Source: Desulfobacula sp.
GTDB lineage: Bacteria > Desulfobacterota > Desulfobacteria > Desulfobacterales > Desulfobacteraceae
Assembly: GCA_023701135.1 (NCBI GenBank)
Contig: JAMPXP010000007.1
Location: 62,001-126,000 of the forward strand
Direction of reading: 5' to 3'
DNA: 64,000 nucleotides
The position numbers and the translations under genes were made by a program. Below the pieces are notes generated by a model, which worked only from the letters and a program-made list of their open reading frames with translations, made no database searches and had not been told where the DNA came from. Positions 26,151 to 34,154 of this stretch are shown piece after piece. How positions within the stretch are numbered: position 1 is the first letter of the stretch; each line of letters opens with the position of its first letter.

Positions 26151-26720
26151 TTATTCAGGCAGGATGCAGACGTCTGAATCGCAGGGACAGGCGCCGTCAA
26201 TCTCGCAGGCAAGAACGATTCCGGAGGCCTGTTCAAAAATGACAGGCTTGATGGGCTTGAATGAAAACAAAGGCCGCATCCTTAGGATCGTCTCAAGACC
26301 CGGGATATTTTCAAGCCCTTCGGCAGTCACCTTTCCGGTGTCTCCGGATATGATTTCCGCATCTTCTCCATTGGTTACCACCACAACAGGGACCTGGTAA
26401 GGCAGGACGATCCTGGACAGGGCCAGGGTGGAAAGCCTTCGGGTGACCAGGGAGCCTGGTCCGTATTTGACCAGCATGACGGCATGCCCGCCATCGTGGA
26501 CCAGGAAATCAACCTTGAGCCGCCCTTTTTTGCCTTTGACGGCAACCTCAAGATCAATGCCGGCTTTGATGTCCTTTTTATCAAACCCTTTGCCTGAAAC
26601 CAGAAGGCGGGCGATTTTCTGGCGGTACCGTTCGTCATGGGTATCGGGAATTTCCCGGCCGGTCAGGAAATCCTTGAGTGTGCCCATGACCAGATGATGC
26701 GGGTTGGAAAGTTCTGACAT
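26151..26720 (-). CDS. HsdR N-terminal-domain-like protein
   Basis: 189 aa from the ATG at 26720 (AAAGGAGG 5 bases upstream). Residues ~20-135 resemble the small HSDR_N_2 nuclease-fold family: RYRQKIARLLVSGKGFDKKDI, LKVDFLVHDGG, YQVPVVVVTNGEDAEIISGDTG. In an active PD-(D/E)xK nuclease an E-x-K follows the Asp; here the place reads MLVKY, so the acidic residue is missing and nuclease activity is doubtful. C-terminal tail is Cys-rich (ACPCDSDVCILPE). It follows the CooC-like ATPase by 18 bases, which suggests a shared role rather than restriction. Confidence 0.55.
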   Translation of the reverse strand: MSELSNPHHLVMGTLKDFLTGREIPDTHDERYRQKIARLLVSGKGFDKKDIKAGIDLEVAVKGKKGRLKVDFLVHDGGHAVMLVKYGPGSLVTRRLSTLALSRIVLPYQVPVVVVTNGEDAEIISGDTGKVTAEGLENIPGLETILRMRPLFSFKPIKPVIFEQASGIVLACEIDGACPCDSDVCILPE

Positions 26721-26738
26721 CAAAGCCTCCTTTATCAG

Positions 26739-27503
26739 TTAGAAGCAGAGCTTCTCAATAGTATCGCAGATTGGCATGATTTCAGCCATGTCCGGGTCCA
26801 GGGCCCGGCCCTTTAGATTGTTCAGGAAGATGGACCTGCTGTCAGGCAGTTTCCCGATAATTTTCAATCCCTCAAGGGCGGCCACAATTTCGGATTCGAT
26901 TTCCGGGGTGACCCGGTTCAGCACCACAGACACGCCCAGGCCGGCCTCCCTGGCCAGGGCATCCACTTTTCGGACCATCATGAGGGACTCATAGGACGGA
27001 TCAGCAACACACAGGACATGATCACAGCATCCGTCCAGGCTTCTGCCGAAATGCTCTACGCCTGCCGCCGTATCCACAATCACCAGGTCTTGGGTATCAA
27101 TGGAAAGGGATGAAAACAGGAGCCTGAAAAGATTTCCCATGGGGCAGGCACAGCCTTCCCCGAAATGGTGGATCTTGCCCAGGGACAGGACCCTGAGCCT
27201 GCCGGAAACAGCCAGACACTCGCCGGGAAGGTCTCCCGCCCTCAGGTTTTCCGGAAAAACAGGGGTCTGTGCGCCGAATCCGGCCCCGGCAGCCTTTGTC
27301 TTTTCCCGGAACCCTTTTTTCCCACCCAGGTATTCCATGAGCGGCAAAGGAAGCTCAAGGCCGAGCATGCGGTAGAGCCCGATATTGGATTCGTCCGCAT
27401 CCACCAGGAAGACGGATCTTCCCCTTTTTTCCATATTGGCGGCCAGCAGGGCCGCCACGGTACTCTTGCCGCTGCCGCCCTTTCCGCAGATCAGAAATTT
27501 CAT
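26739..27503 (-). CDS. CooC/MinD-type P-loop ATPase
   Basis: 254 aa from ATG 27503 (the frame extends upstream, but homologous sequence begins with MKFLICGKGGSGKSTVAALLA). Deviant Walker A GKGGSGKST at residues 7-15; FLVDADESN gives the switch Asp; VIVDTAAGVEHFGR is the Walker B/switch II region; VLNRV the base-recognition motif. CooC-type ATPases load nickel into CO dehydrogenase or otherwise mature metalloenzymes; no cooS/cdh gene lies in the window. The partner encoded next is HsdR-N-like. The specific target is unknown. Confidence 0.8.
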   Translation of the reverse strand: MKFLICGKGGSGKSTVAALLAANMEKRGRSVFLVDADESNIGLYRMLGLELPLPLMEYLGGKKGFREKTKAAGAGFGAQTPVFPENLRAGDLPGECLAVSGRLRVLSLGKIHHFGEGCACPMGNLFRLLFSSLSIDTQDLVIVDTAAGVEHFGRSLDGCCDHVLCVADPSYESLMMVRKVDALAREAGLGVSVVLNRVTPEIESEIVAALEGLKIIGKLPDSRSIFLNNLKGRALDPDMAEIMPICDTIEKLCF

Positions 27504-27776
27504 ATTACGGAGATATTCCTTGCTGTTCAATCGGTTATCTCTACTCCGGGACAGGCCCTTTCCCGTCCGGGTCATGCTTCAAGTATATCACAGGTTCCCT
27601 GATTTTTCTATTGATTCCCTTTAATGATTAAAATATTACCGGTTGCCTGGTATTCTGCCTGTGACAGGACACATTAGTTGGTTTTTTCATTTAAAAACTT
27701 TTTAATTCAATTCAGTCATAGCAAGAGAACGTCATGGTTTTGAGGTGAGCGAAGCGAGTCCTTCAACAGCCACTTG

Positions 27777-28511
27777 TTACGTATTTAAACGATTTTCTAT
27801 GTTTTGCCGATCGCTTTCATATGATTTGAATTGATGAACAGTTTCAATACGCATCGTCTGGTTTTTCAATTCTACAAACTCAATCTCCCCTCCGATGCCG
27901 ACCCGTTTTTCTATAGGCATCTGACGATCTTGGCGCTGTTGCTCCATAACAATTTCAATTAAAAAATCGGGGAATTCAATATTATCGCATTGTCTTATTT
28001 GAACCTGAGGCTTAAAACCTAAAGCATATTGAAGCCTTTCCGACTGAAAATCAGATGTTGAGCGATAAGCATAGCCCAAATATTTTGCCTCTTCTGGTGA
28101 ATAACCAAAGTGGTAAATCGTCGTGGTAAATTCGCCCAAGCCGCCAGCGGCAAGAGAAATAGCCTGCAAAACACTTGGTGTAATAGTGTTAAGATCGTCA
28201 ATGCCCTCAAAACTTGTTATCGAAGAAACATAATTAAACCATCCATTAACAAAATTTGATAGACCTGTGCCTGCGATCAGTAGCTTTTGTTTTTGTAGAG
28301 GCAAAAATTTACGTTGAAAACACAAAGGCATTTTATCCTCGGAACTCACAACAAGAGTATCCATTGCGATGCATACTTGATCTGGCTGGAGCATATAAAC
28401 TAGAGCAGTCATTTTATTCCTCGCATAAAAAGTTACTGTGTGGTTCCGTATTCCAATGAAATTAATAATATCCAATAAAGATAATCCCTTGTCCTGAATA
28501 GAAAATTTCAT
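27777..28511 (-). CDS. AT-rich orphan, possible Ntn-hydrolase (proteasome-like) fold
   Basis: 244 aa from ATG 28511 (an earlier TTG at 28535 is possible). Not recognised with confidence. The stretch TALVYMLQPDQVCIAMDTLV followed by RKFLPLQKQKLLIAGTGLSN (about residues 35-90) has the rhythm of a proteasome-beta/HslV subunit: Thr-led strand, hydrophobic strand ending in A-x-D, then a K-phi strand and an A-G-x-G turn. If so, the Thr would need a ~35-residue propeptide removed. Codon use is visibly more AT-rich than neighbours and the gene stands alone between two operons, both signs of transfer. Could equally be an unrelated phage-type protein. Confidence 0.45.
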   Translation of the reverse strand: MKFSIQDKGLSLLDIINFIGIRNHTVTFYARNKMTALVYMLQPDQVCIAMDTLVVSSEDKMPLCFQRKFLPLQKQKLLIAGTGLSNFVNGWFNYVSSITSFEGIDDLNTITPSVLQAISLAAGGLGEFTTTIYHFGYSPEEAKYLGYAYRSTSDFQSERLQYALGFKPQVQIRQCDNIEFPDFLIEIVMEQQRQDRQMPIEKRVGIGGEIEFVELKNQTMRIETVHQFKSYESDRQNIENRLNT

Positions 28512-28812
28512 ATCATTGTTCTCATCGGTATGCAAAGTTTAAATTCAATTTGCTGCATGCTTAAAATAGCATGCTTGTCAGCCCATTCAAACAATTCTCC
28601 ATGAAACCGATAGGATTACAGCAGGGTGGAAACAACAAGGGCTGTGTTACGGGAAAATTCACCCGGCCGGACAGGGTTTAAAAAAATGCAGGTCTGCCAT
28701 CAAATTTCTTTTGTTTAGGAAAAGAATTATTTATACTCTGAACCATCTGCTCTCAATTCGCTGCTCTGATGACAAAACAAATTCCCAAGGTATTGTCGAT
28801 AAGGAGATCGGT
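28512..28812 (+). other. Intergenic region: hairpin and 40-base duplicated leader segment
   Basis: Divergent gap between the AT-rich orphan and the NtrC-type regulator. It holds a hairpin GCATGCT (28555-28561) / AGCATGC (28568-28574) in the leader of the orphan, and at 28699-28738 a 40-base segment repeated exactly at 20868-20907. That segment contains TATACT (28732-28737), a plausible -10 box, with only a poor -35 (TTGTTT at 15 bases). AAGGAG at 28801 is the ribosome site of the regulator. No gene seen. Confidence 0.6.
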
Positions 28813-30156
28813 ATGGCACAGACCCGAATTCTGATCGTGGATGATGAGCTGGTCATCCGTGAATCCCTTGCCGGGTGGCTGAAAAGGGACGGCTATGAGG
28901 TCGGCACCGTGGCCGGCGGGGAAGAAGCCCTGGACCTGTTAAAACAGAAGGGCTTTGATATCCTGCTACTGGACATTCAACTGGACGGCATGAGCGGTAT
29001 GGAGGTGCTTTCCCGCGTCAAGGAAGAATACCCGGATATCGATGTGGTCATGATCACGGCCTTCGGGTCTGTCCAGTCCGCGGTCCAGGCCATGAAATCC
29101 CATGCCTTTGACTATCTGTTAAAGCCCTTTGACCCGGATGAACTGGGGGTCATGATCAAAAAGCTGGTCCAGCACCGGGCCCAGAAGCAGGAAAATATAT
29201 TTTTAAAGGAAGAATATGAGACAAGGACCCGGTTTGAAAGCATGATCGGCCAGTCCAGGGCCATGCAGGATATTTTCAAGCTCATTGAGGATATCCGGGA
29301 GGTGCCCTCATCGGTTCTCATCACCGGCGAAACCGGGACCGGAAAGGGCTTGGCAGCCAAGGCCATCCATTCCAATTCCAGATTCAGGAACGGCCCCTTT
29401 GTCAGCGTCAACTGCGGCGCCATTCCGAAACATATCATGGAAAGCGAGCTCTTCGGTCACCGGAAAGGCGCCTTCACCGATGCCAAGGAAACCCGGAAGG
29501 GAAGGCTGGAGATGGCTTCCGGCGGGACCCTGTTTCTGGATGAAATCGGTGAGATCAGCATGCGCATGCAGATCGACCTTTTACAGGTGCTGGAGGACCG
29601 GATATTTTACAAGGTGGGCGGGACCCAGCCCATTACGGCGGATTTCAGGGTGATCGCCGCCACCAATGCAAACCTGGAACAGGCCATCAAAGACCGAACC
29701 TTTCGTGAGGATCTGTTCTACCGTCTGAATGTGATTTCCTTTGCCATGCCGCCCCTGCGGGAAAGAAAAGAGGATATTCCCCTTCTGGCGGATCATTTCC
29801 TGAAAAAATTCACCCAGGAGGTCAACCGGGGGGTGGAGCGGATCAGCCGGGATGCCATGGATGAACTCATGCTCTATGAATGGCCGGGCAATGTAAGGGA
29901 ACTGTCCAATGCCATAGAGCGGGCCGTGGTGGTGTGCCGGACCCGGACCATCACGCCCCTGGATCTTCCCATCGGGGCCTCCCGGGAAGAAGAATTAAAG
30001 ACCCGGTATGTTTCCCTGGATGATGTGGAAAAAGACCATATCTTCACTATTTTGAACCAGACCGGATGGAATATTTCAAAGAGTTCCGCCATCCTCGGCA
30101 TTGACCGGTCCACCCTGTACAACAAGATCCAGCGGTACAAACTCAAACCGGAATAA
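28813..30156 (+). CDS. NtrC-family sigma-54-dependent response regulator
   Basis: 447 aa from ATG 28813 (AAGGAG at 6 bases; the frame is open further upstream but that part is leader). Receiver domain 1-120 with DDE at 10-12 and phospho-acceptor D54 (LLLDIQL). AAA+ domain ~140-375: Walker A GETGTGKGLAAKAIH, HRKGAFTDAKE in place of the sigma-54-contact GAFTGA loop, FLDEIGEISMRMQ Walker B, and the sensor run. C-terminal Fis-type HTH: ISKSSAILGIDRSTLYNKI. Likely partner is the PAS histidine kinase at 32932, and a sigma-54-type promoter candidate lies at 32628. The GAFTDA variant keeps the threonine used for contact. Confidence 0.92.
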   Translation: MAQTRILIVDDELVIRESLAGWLKRDGYEVGTVAGGEEALDLLKQKGFDILLLDIQLDGMSGMEVLSRVKEEYPDIDVVMITAFGSVQSAVQAMKSHAFDYLLKPFDPDELGVMIKKLVQHRAQKQENIFLKEEYETRTRFESMIGQSRAMQDIFKLIEDIREVPSSVLITGETGTGKGLAAKAIHSNSRFRNGPFVSVNCGAIPKHIMESELFGHRKGAFTDAKETRKGRLEMASGGTLFLDEIGEISMRMQIDLLQVLEDRIFYKVGGTQPITADFRVIAATNANLEQAIKDRTFREDLFYRLNVISFAMPPLRERKEDIPLLADHFLKKFTQEVNRGVERISRDAMDELMLYEWPGNVRELSNAIERAVVVCRTRTITPLDLPIGASREEELKTRYVSLDDVEKDHIFTILNQTGWNISKSSAILGIDRSTLYNKIQRYKLKPE

Positions 30157-30175
30157 AAAGGCTGTTGCCGAACGG

Positions 30176-30730
30176 ATGCCCATGAACCCGGAAGCGATGA
30201 TTCTTATTTCACCCGTCGGCAAGATCCCGGACTGGATCAATATGGCTGTGGCCGAAACCGTTGAGCGCCTTTTCCGTTTCAGGACAAGGGTGGTCCCCCT
30301 TCTGACGGATCTGTATTTTGCCTATGACGAAAAAAGAGACCAGTATTTTTCCACGGCCATCCTGGGGGAGCTGGAGAAAAAGCTGCCCCTGGACTGTATC
30401 AAGGTCCTGGCCCTAACCCGGGAAGACCTGTTTATCCCGATTCTGACCCATGTTTATGGCGAGGCCCAACTGGGGGGCAGGGCCGCGGTTGTTTCCATCT
30501 TGCGCCTCATGGAGTACCCCGGAGCCGGGGACCTGAAAAAGAGCCGGGAAAGAATCGTCAAGGAAGCCGCCCATGAGCTGGGCCATGCCTTTGATCTCCG
30601 GCATTGCGAAGATCCGGGCTGCATCATGCATTATTGCCGGAAACTGGAGGATGTGGACCATAAATCCGATCAATTCTGCCGGTACTGCAAGGTGCTTCTG
30701 TCCGACGCCGTCAGGGCCCTTGGGCGATGA
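30176..30730 (+). CDS. Archaemetzincin-family zinc metalloprotease
   Basis: 184 aa. The signature is complete: HELGHAFDLRHCEDPGCIMH (His/Glu zinc site plus the Cys pair and metzincin Met) followed by KSDQFCRYCK, i.e. HExxHxxGxxHCx4CxM...CxxC. Archaemetzincins are small cytoplasmic proteins of archaea, some bacteria and vertebrates; their natural substrate is not settled. Starts 19 bases after the regulator stop, so co-transcribed with it; ATG 30182 is an alternative start. The 3' end overlaps the 3' end of the convergent GcvH-like gene by 20 bases. Confidence 0.93.
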   Translation: MPMNPEAMILISPVGKIPDWINMAVAETVERLFRFRTRVVPLLTDLYFAYDEKRDQYFSTAILGELEKKLPLDCIKVLALTREDLFIPILTHVYGEAQLGGRAAVVSILRLMEYPGAGDLKKSRERIVKEAAHELGHAFDLRHCEDPGCIMHYCRKLEDVDHKSDQFCRYCKVLLSDAVRALGR

Positions 30731-31631
30731 ATTCCTTAACCAGCCTGTCCCAGGATATGCCCGGAAGATTACCGAAAATATCCGGTACCAGTGTTCCGCC
30801 GTCGGCGGCCTTGATGCCTGCCTCCTCTTCAAGAAAGGCATAGAGCCGGTTTACGGTGGTGTCCAAAAATTCTCGCGACGTCTCCATGAACAAAAGGTGT
30901 TTTAGATCCTGTTTCAGGTTCGGGCAATAGAGAAGGACCAGCCATCCGTCGGTATAGGGTGCCTCATTGATAAGGCCCGGCGTTGCGGAAATCCGGGGAT
31001 TGACATCCACAATCACGCCGCTGACCGGAGAGGCAAAGGACACCTTGTGCCCTTCCCGGGTAAGGGTCAGGGCCGGTTGGTCCCGGTTCAGTTTTTTGCC
31101 CATGAGGGGGATGGACGCACCGTCGAATTTCCCGAAAAGCCGTGCGCTGAAATCATCAATACCCATGCGGACCATGCCCTGGTCTTCGATTTTGATCCAG
31201 GTATGGCCCGGGTGGAGATAATATCCGCCGGGAAGGGAAATGCCGTGGATGTTTTCAAAATCCACGGGTTTTAATACGGTATGGACCTTGAACTGGTCGT
31301 AGAAATACTGTTCGAATTCGCAGTCAATGCAATGATAGGCCTTTGTGCAGGTTTTGAAATCGATATGGCCTTTCATGTGATGGATGCAGGGCCGTTTGGA
31401 TACCGGCATTTTCAGGAGCCGGTCCGTCCAGTAAACAAAGTCTGCCGTCCGCCCCTTGGGGGAAAGGCCGTTTTCCTTGAGCTGTTCATTGTTCCGGCAT
31501 ACCCTTGTCATGGCCTTTTCAAACCGGCATAGGGTGCAGGTGAATTCCTGGCGGCATTTTTTTTGGGAGACCACGCCTGCCTGGGTCCAGAGGCAGTCGG
31601 GCGTGGTCTCTTGTAATAATGACAGGTTCAT
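30711..31631 (-). CDS. Cys-rich protein with degenerate GcvH-like domain (copy 2)
   Basis: 306 aa from ATG 31631 (AAAGGA 9 bases upstream). N-terminal ~115 residues are Cys-rich (DCLWTQAGVVSQKKC, CTLCRFEKA, CTKAYHCIDCEFEQY), suggesting metal or Fe-S binding. Residues ~140-225 match the glycine-cleavage H fold (HPGHTWIKIEDQGMVRMGID, FASPVSGVIVDVNPRI), but eight residues before the PVSG turn, where H protein has its lipoylated Lys, there is Gly. So it cannot be lipoylated in the usual way. Paralogue of the gene directly upstream (31660). Role unknown; the flanking two-component genes suggest signal-controlled expression. Confidence 0.75.
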   Translation of the reverse strand: MNLSLLQETTPDCLWTQAGVVSQKKCRQEFTCTLCRFEKAMTRVCRNNEQLKENGLSPKGRTADFVYWTDRLLKMPVSKRPCIHHMKGHIDFKTCTKAYHCIDCEFEQYFYDQFKVHTVLKPVDFENIHGISLPGGYYLHPGHTWIKIEDQGMVRMGIDDFSARLFGKFDGASIPLMGKKLNRDQPALTLTREGHKVSFASPVSGVIVDVNPRISATPGLINEAPYTDGWLVLLYCPNLKQDLKHLLFMETSREFLDTTVNRLYAFLEEEAGIKAADGGTLVPDIFGNLPGISWDRLVKEFIAQGP

Positions 31632-31659
31632 TGACAATATTCCTTTATTTTAGAGTTCA

Positions 31660-32571
31660 TCAAGACTTCAGAAATCTTCGGGTCAGATTTTCCCATCCCA
31701 GGGCCGGAAGATTGCCGAAGACATCCTTCATGAGCAGACCGCCGTCGGTGCTTAAGGGGCCTGTGACGGTTTCGATCATCGCTTCCAGGGTGGTGATTTC
31801 CCCATTAAGCCAGCCCATGCTTTTTTCATCGGCCATGAGGTGCTTGACGGCCCCTTTGAGATCGGAATTGTGAACCGTGAAGAGCCAGCCGTCTTCATAG
31901 GGGTTTTGCTCCGGCAGGCCCGGGGATGCGGTCACGGCAGGATTGACCTTTGTGATGATGCCGCTGACCGGAGAAAGCACATCGGCCAGGTTCCGGTTTC
32001 GCTTGATGCCCCAGCCGGGTTTTCCCGAATTCAATTCCTGGCCCATGAGGGGCAGGTCAAATCCGTCGGGGCCGCCCAATACCTTGAAGGCAAAATCATC
32101 CATGCCCACCCGGATGATGCCGCCGCTGTCGATGCCGGCCCAGGTGTGGCCGGTATGGAAATAATACCCGTCCGCCAGCTTGAACCCTTTGATGTCTTTC
32201 ATGTGAACACCAGAATGGGCCATGGCCGGAGACAGGGTGTCTTCAAACAATTGGTCGAAATCACATCGAAAGCAGTTGTAATTCATGGCGCAGGTCCTGT
32301 GGGCCGCCCGTCCCGTCAGGGTATGGCGGCAGGTCCTGTCCAGGCTGTCCCGTTTTCTTAAGGCTTCCTGCCAGGAGAGGTGTTTTCCGGCGGCGGCCTG
32401 TTTTTCCATGGCTGTGTCGTATTTGCAGGTGGTGCAGTCATGATAATGGGTACAGTCTTTGTTGGGGGCCACACCGGCCTGGGTCCAGATGCAGGGCCGG
32501 GCGGACCGGGAAGGGGTTTGGGATTTGGCAATGGCTTGCCGGGATGGTTTGTTTTTAGTGGTCTGTGTCAT
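31660..32571 (-). CDS. Cys-rich protein with degenerate GcvH-like domain (copy 1)
   Basis: 303 aa from ATG 32571, chosen because AAGGAGG lies 6 bases upstream. Same layout as the following gene: Cys-rich N-terminus (PCIWTQAGVAPNKDC, CTTCKYDTAM, CAMNYNCFRCDFDQL) and a GcvH-like domain (HTGHTWAGIDSGGIIRVGMD, LSPVSGIITKVNPAV). The lipoyl-lysine position holds Arg. Two tandem paralogues with the same loss argue that the fold has a non-lipoyl role, e.g. scaffold or sensor. First gene of the pair behind the possible sigma-54 promoter at 32628. Confidence 0.75.
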   Translation of the reverse strand: MTQTTKNKPSRQAIAKSQTPSRSARPCIWTQAGVAPNKDCTHYHDCTTCKYDTAMEKQAAAGKHLSWQEALRKRDSLDRTCRHTLTGRAAHRTCAMNYNCFRCDFDQLFEDTLSPAMAHSGVHMKDIKGFKLADGYYFHTGHTWAGIDSGGIIRVGMDDFAFKVLGGPDGFDLPLMGQELNSGKPGWGIKRNRNLADVLSPVSGIITKVNPAVTASPGLPEQNPYEDGWLFTVHNSDLKGAVKHLMADEKSMGWLNGEITTLEAMIETVTGPLSTDGGLLMKDVFGNLPALGWENLTRRFLKS

Positions 32572-32627
32572 TTGGGGCCTCCTTGTTGGGTGTTGATTCA
32601 TTTTTTCTTCTGTTAAGAACAAGATAG

Positions 32628-32643
32628 AGCAAAAAGGATGCCG
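32628..32643 (-). promoter_or_regulatory. Possible sigma-54 (-24/-12) promoter of the GcvH-like pair
   Basis: Minus strand CGGCAT-CCTTT-TTGCT against consensus TGGCAC-N5-TTGCW: invariant GG and GC kept at the correct 10-base distance. Start expected near 32617, 46 bases before the ATG at 32571. An NtrC-type activator is encoded 3 kb away. Confidence 0.5.
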
Positions 32644-32699
32644 GTCCTCTCTTTTGCGGTATAAAACCGTGGAAGCCTTTATTTCAAAGGGGTTTTCAG

Positions 32700-32714
32700 G
32701 AACCCGGCGGGTTC
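32700..32714. promoter_or_regulatory. Palindrome, possible upstream activator site
   Basis: GAACCCGGCGGGTTC: perfect 6-base arms around GGC, centred ~90 bases upstream of the predicted sigma-54 start, a usual place for an NtrC-type enhancer. GGAACCCG recurs once, unpaired, near 32770. The rest of the 32572-32928 gap shows no gene. Confidence 0.4.
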
Positions 32715-32928
32715 AGGGACAAAAGCGGGTGAACATTCGCAGGTGTGGGATAATGCAGCAGAGGATGCCCCCGGAACCCGACCATTCTATGGGAAACCGT
32801 TGGCAGGACTGTGGGATCGGCCCTGCAGGATTTTACCACAGCCCAGTCTTATTTCCCGGCACCCCTTGCGGGACCTGGGCCTCCTATGGTAAACATAAAG
32901 CATTGTCCCATCCCCTTGTTCCGGAGGC

Positions 32929-34137
32929 ATGATGAATCTTCCCCAAAATGAAATGGAAACCATTTTCAACGGTATCCGGGATTTTATCCTGATCATTTCT
33001 CCTGACAGGGAAATCCTTAAAACCAATGATGCATTTTTAAAACATATGAATTGCAAGCGGGAGGATGTCATCGGCCGCAAATGCTATGAGGTGTTCCGGG
33101 AGAAAACCCGCAAGAGCAGCAATTGCCATGAAAAATGCCCCTTGGAAACGGTCATCCGGGAAAAGCGCCATTGCCGGGCGGAATTAACCCGGTTGGCAAT
33201 GGACGGGAAACCCAGGTATACGGAACTGACCATCTTTCCCATCTGGGAGAAGAAGGGCAAGATCTCCAAATTCATTGAAATCAGCCGGGATATCACAAAA
33301 CGCAAATCCGACGAAAAAAAGACCCAGGATTATCTCATGAAAATGGTGGAGGAGAGGACCCGCCAGCTCAAAGAAAGCCATGAGCGGCTGCTTCACCAGG
33401 ACAAAATGGCCTCCCTGGGGAAATTGTCCTCGGCCGTGGTGCATGAGATCAATAATCCCGTGGCCGGAATATTGAATCTGGTAATGCTGTCCCAGCGGAT
33501 TCTGAAGGAAGACGCGATCAAGGAATCGGAGCTGGACCTGTTTCGCCGGTATCTTGGGCTCATGGAAACGGAAACCCGGCGGATCGGAAGAATTGTCGGC
33601 AATCTCCTGACCTTTGCCCGCCAGTCCAAGATTGAATTTGCCCGCTTTGATTTGAATGAGCTGATCGAACAGACCCTGATCCTGAATTCAAATCTTCTGA
33701 AATTAAACCGGATACGGGTCATTGAAGAACTGGAACACAACCTTCCCCTGATCCGCGGTTCCGAAGACCAGATCAAACAGGTGGTCATGAACCTGCTTTC
33801 CAATGCCGTGGAAAGCATGGCCAATGTTCCGAAAAAATGGCTCACCATCCGAACCTTCAGCAAAGAACCGGGAAAAACCGTGGGTATAGAGATCATGGAT
33901 ACGGGCACCGGCATTCACCGGGAAATGATGTCCAAAATATTTGAGCCCTTTTATACGACCAAGAAAAAAGGCAAGGGTGTCGGGCTGGGGCTCTCCGTGG
34001 TATATGGGATCATCCAGGAGCATGGGGGCAGGATCTATGTGGATTCGACCCCGGGCAAAGGGACCTCTTTTTCCATCACGCTTTTCGAAGACCCGCCCCT
34101 TGAGAAAAAAGAACCGGATTCGCCTTTGAACGGATAG
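32929..34137 (+). CDS. PAS-domain sensor histidine kinase
   Basis: 402 aa (or 401 from the second ATG at 32932, better spaced from GGAGG). Residues ~5-125: PAS/PAC sensor (FNGIRDFILIISPDREILKT, GRKCYEVFREK) with a HCEKCP-like Cys cluster (SSNCHEKCPLE) that could hold haem, metal or a redox switch. ~160-225: HisKA with LSSAVVHEINNPVAGILNL (phospho-His). ~270-390: HATPase with N box LLSNAVES, IMDTGTGI and KGKGVGLGLSVVYGI G boxes. No membrane segment, so cytoplasmic. Likely partner of the NtrC-type regulator at 28813. Confidence 0.9.
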   Translation: MMNLPQNEMETIFNGIRDFILIISPDREILKTNDAFLKHMNCKREDVIGRKCYEVFREKTRKSSNCHEKCPLETVIREKRHCRAELTRLAMDGKPRYTELTIFPIWEKKGKISKFIEISRDITKRKSDEKKTQDYLMKMVEERTRQLKESHERLLHQDKMASLGKLSSAVVHEINNPVAGILNLVMLSQRILKEDAIKESELDLFRRYLGLMETETRRIGRIVGNLLTFARQSKIEFARFDLNELIEQTLILNSNLLKLNRIRVIEELEHNLPLIRGSEDQIKQVVMNLLSNAVESMANVPKKWLTIRTFSKEPGKTVGIEIMDTGTGIHREMMSKIFEPFYTTKKKGKGVGLGLSVVYGIIQEHGGRIYVDSTPGKGTSFSITLFEDPPLEKKEPDSPLNG

Positions 34138-34154
34138 GCCGCCCCCTTTTCCGT

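Noticed and set aside
26151-26720. Type I restriction system
   Set aside because: Only an HsdR N-domain-like protein is present, without helicase, HsdM or HsdS, and its E-x-K acidic residue is missing.
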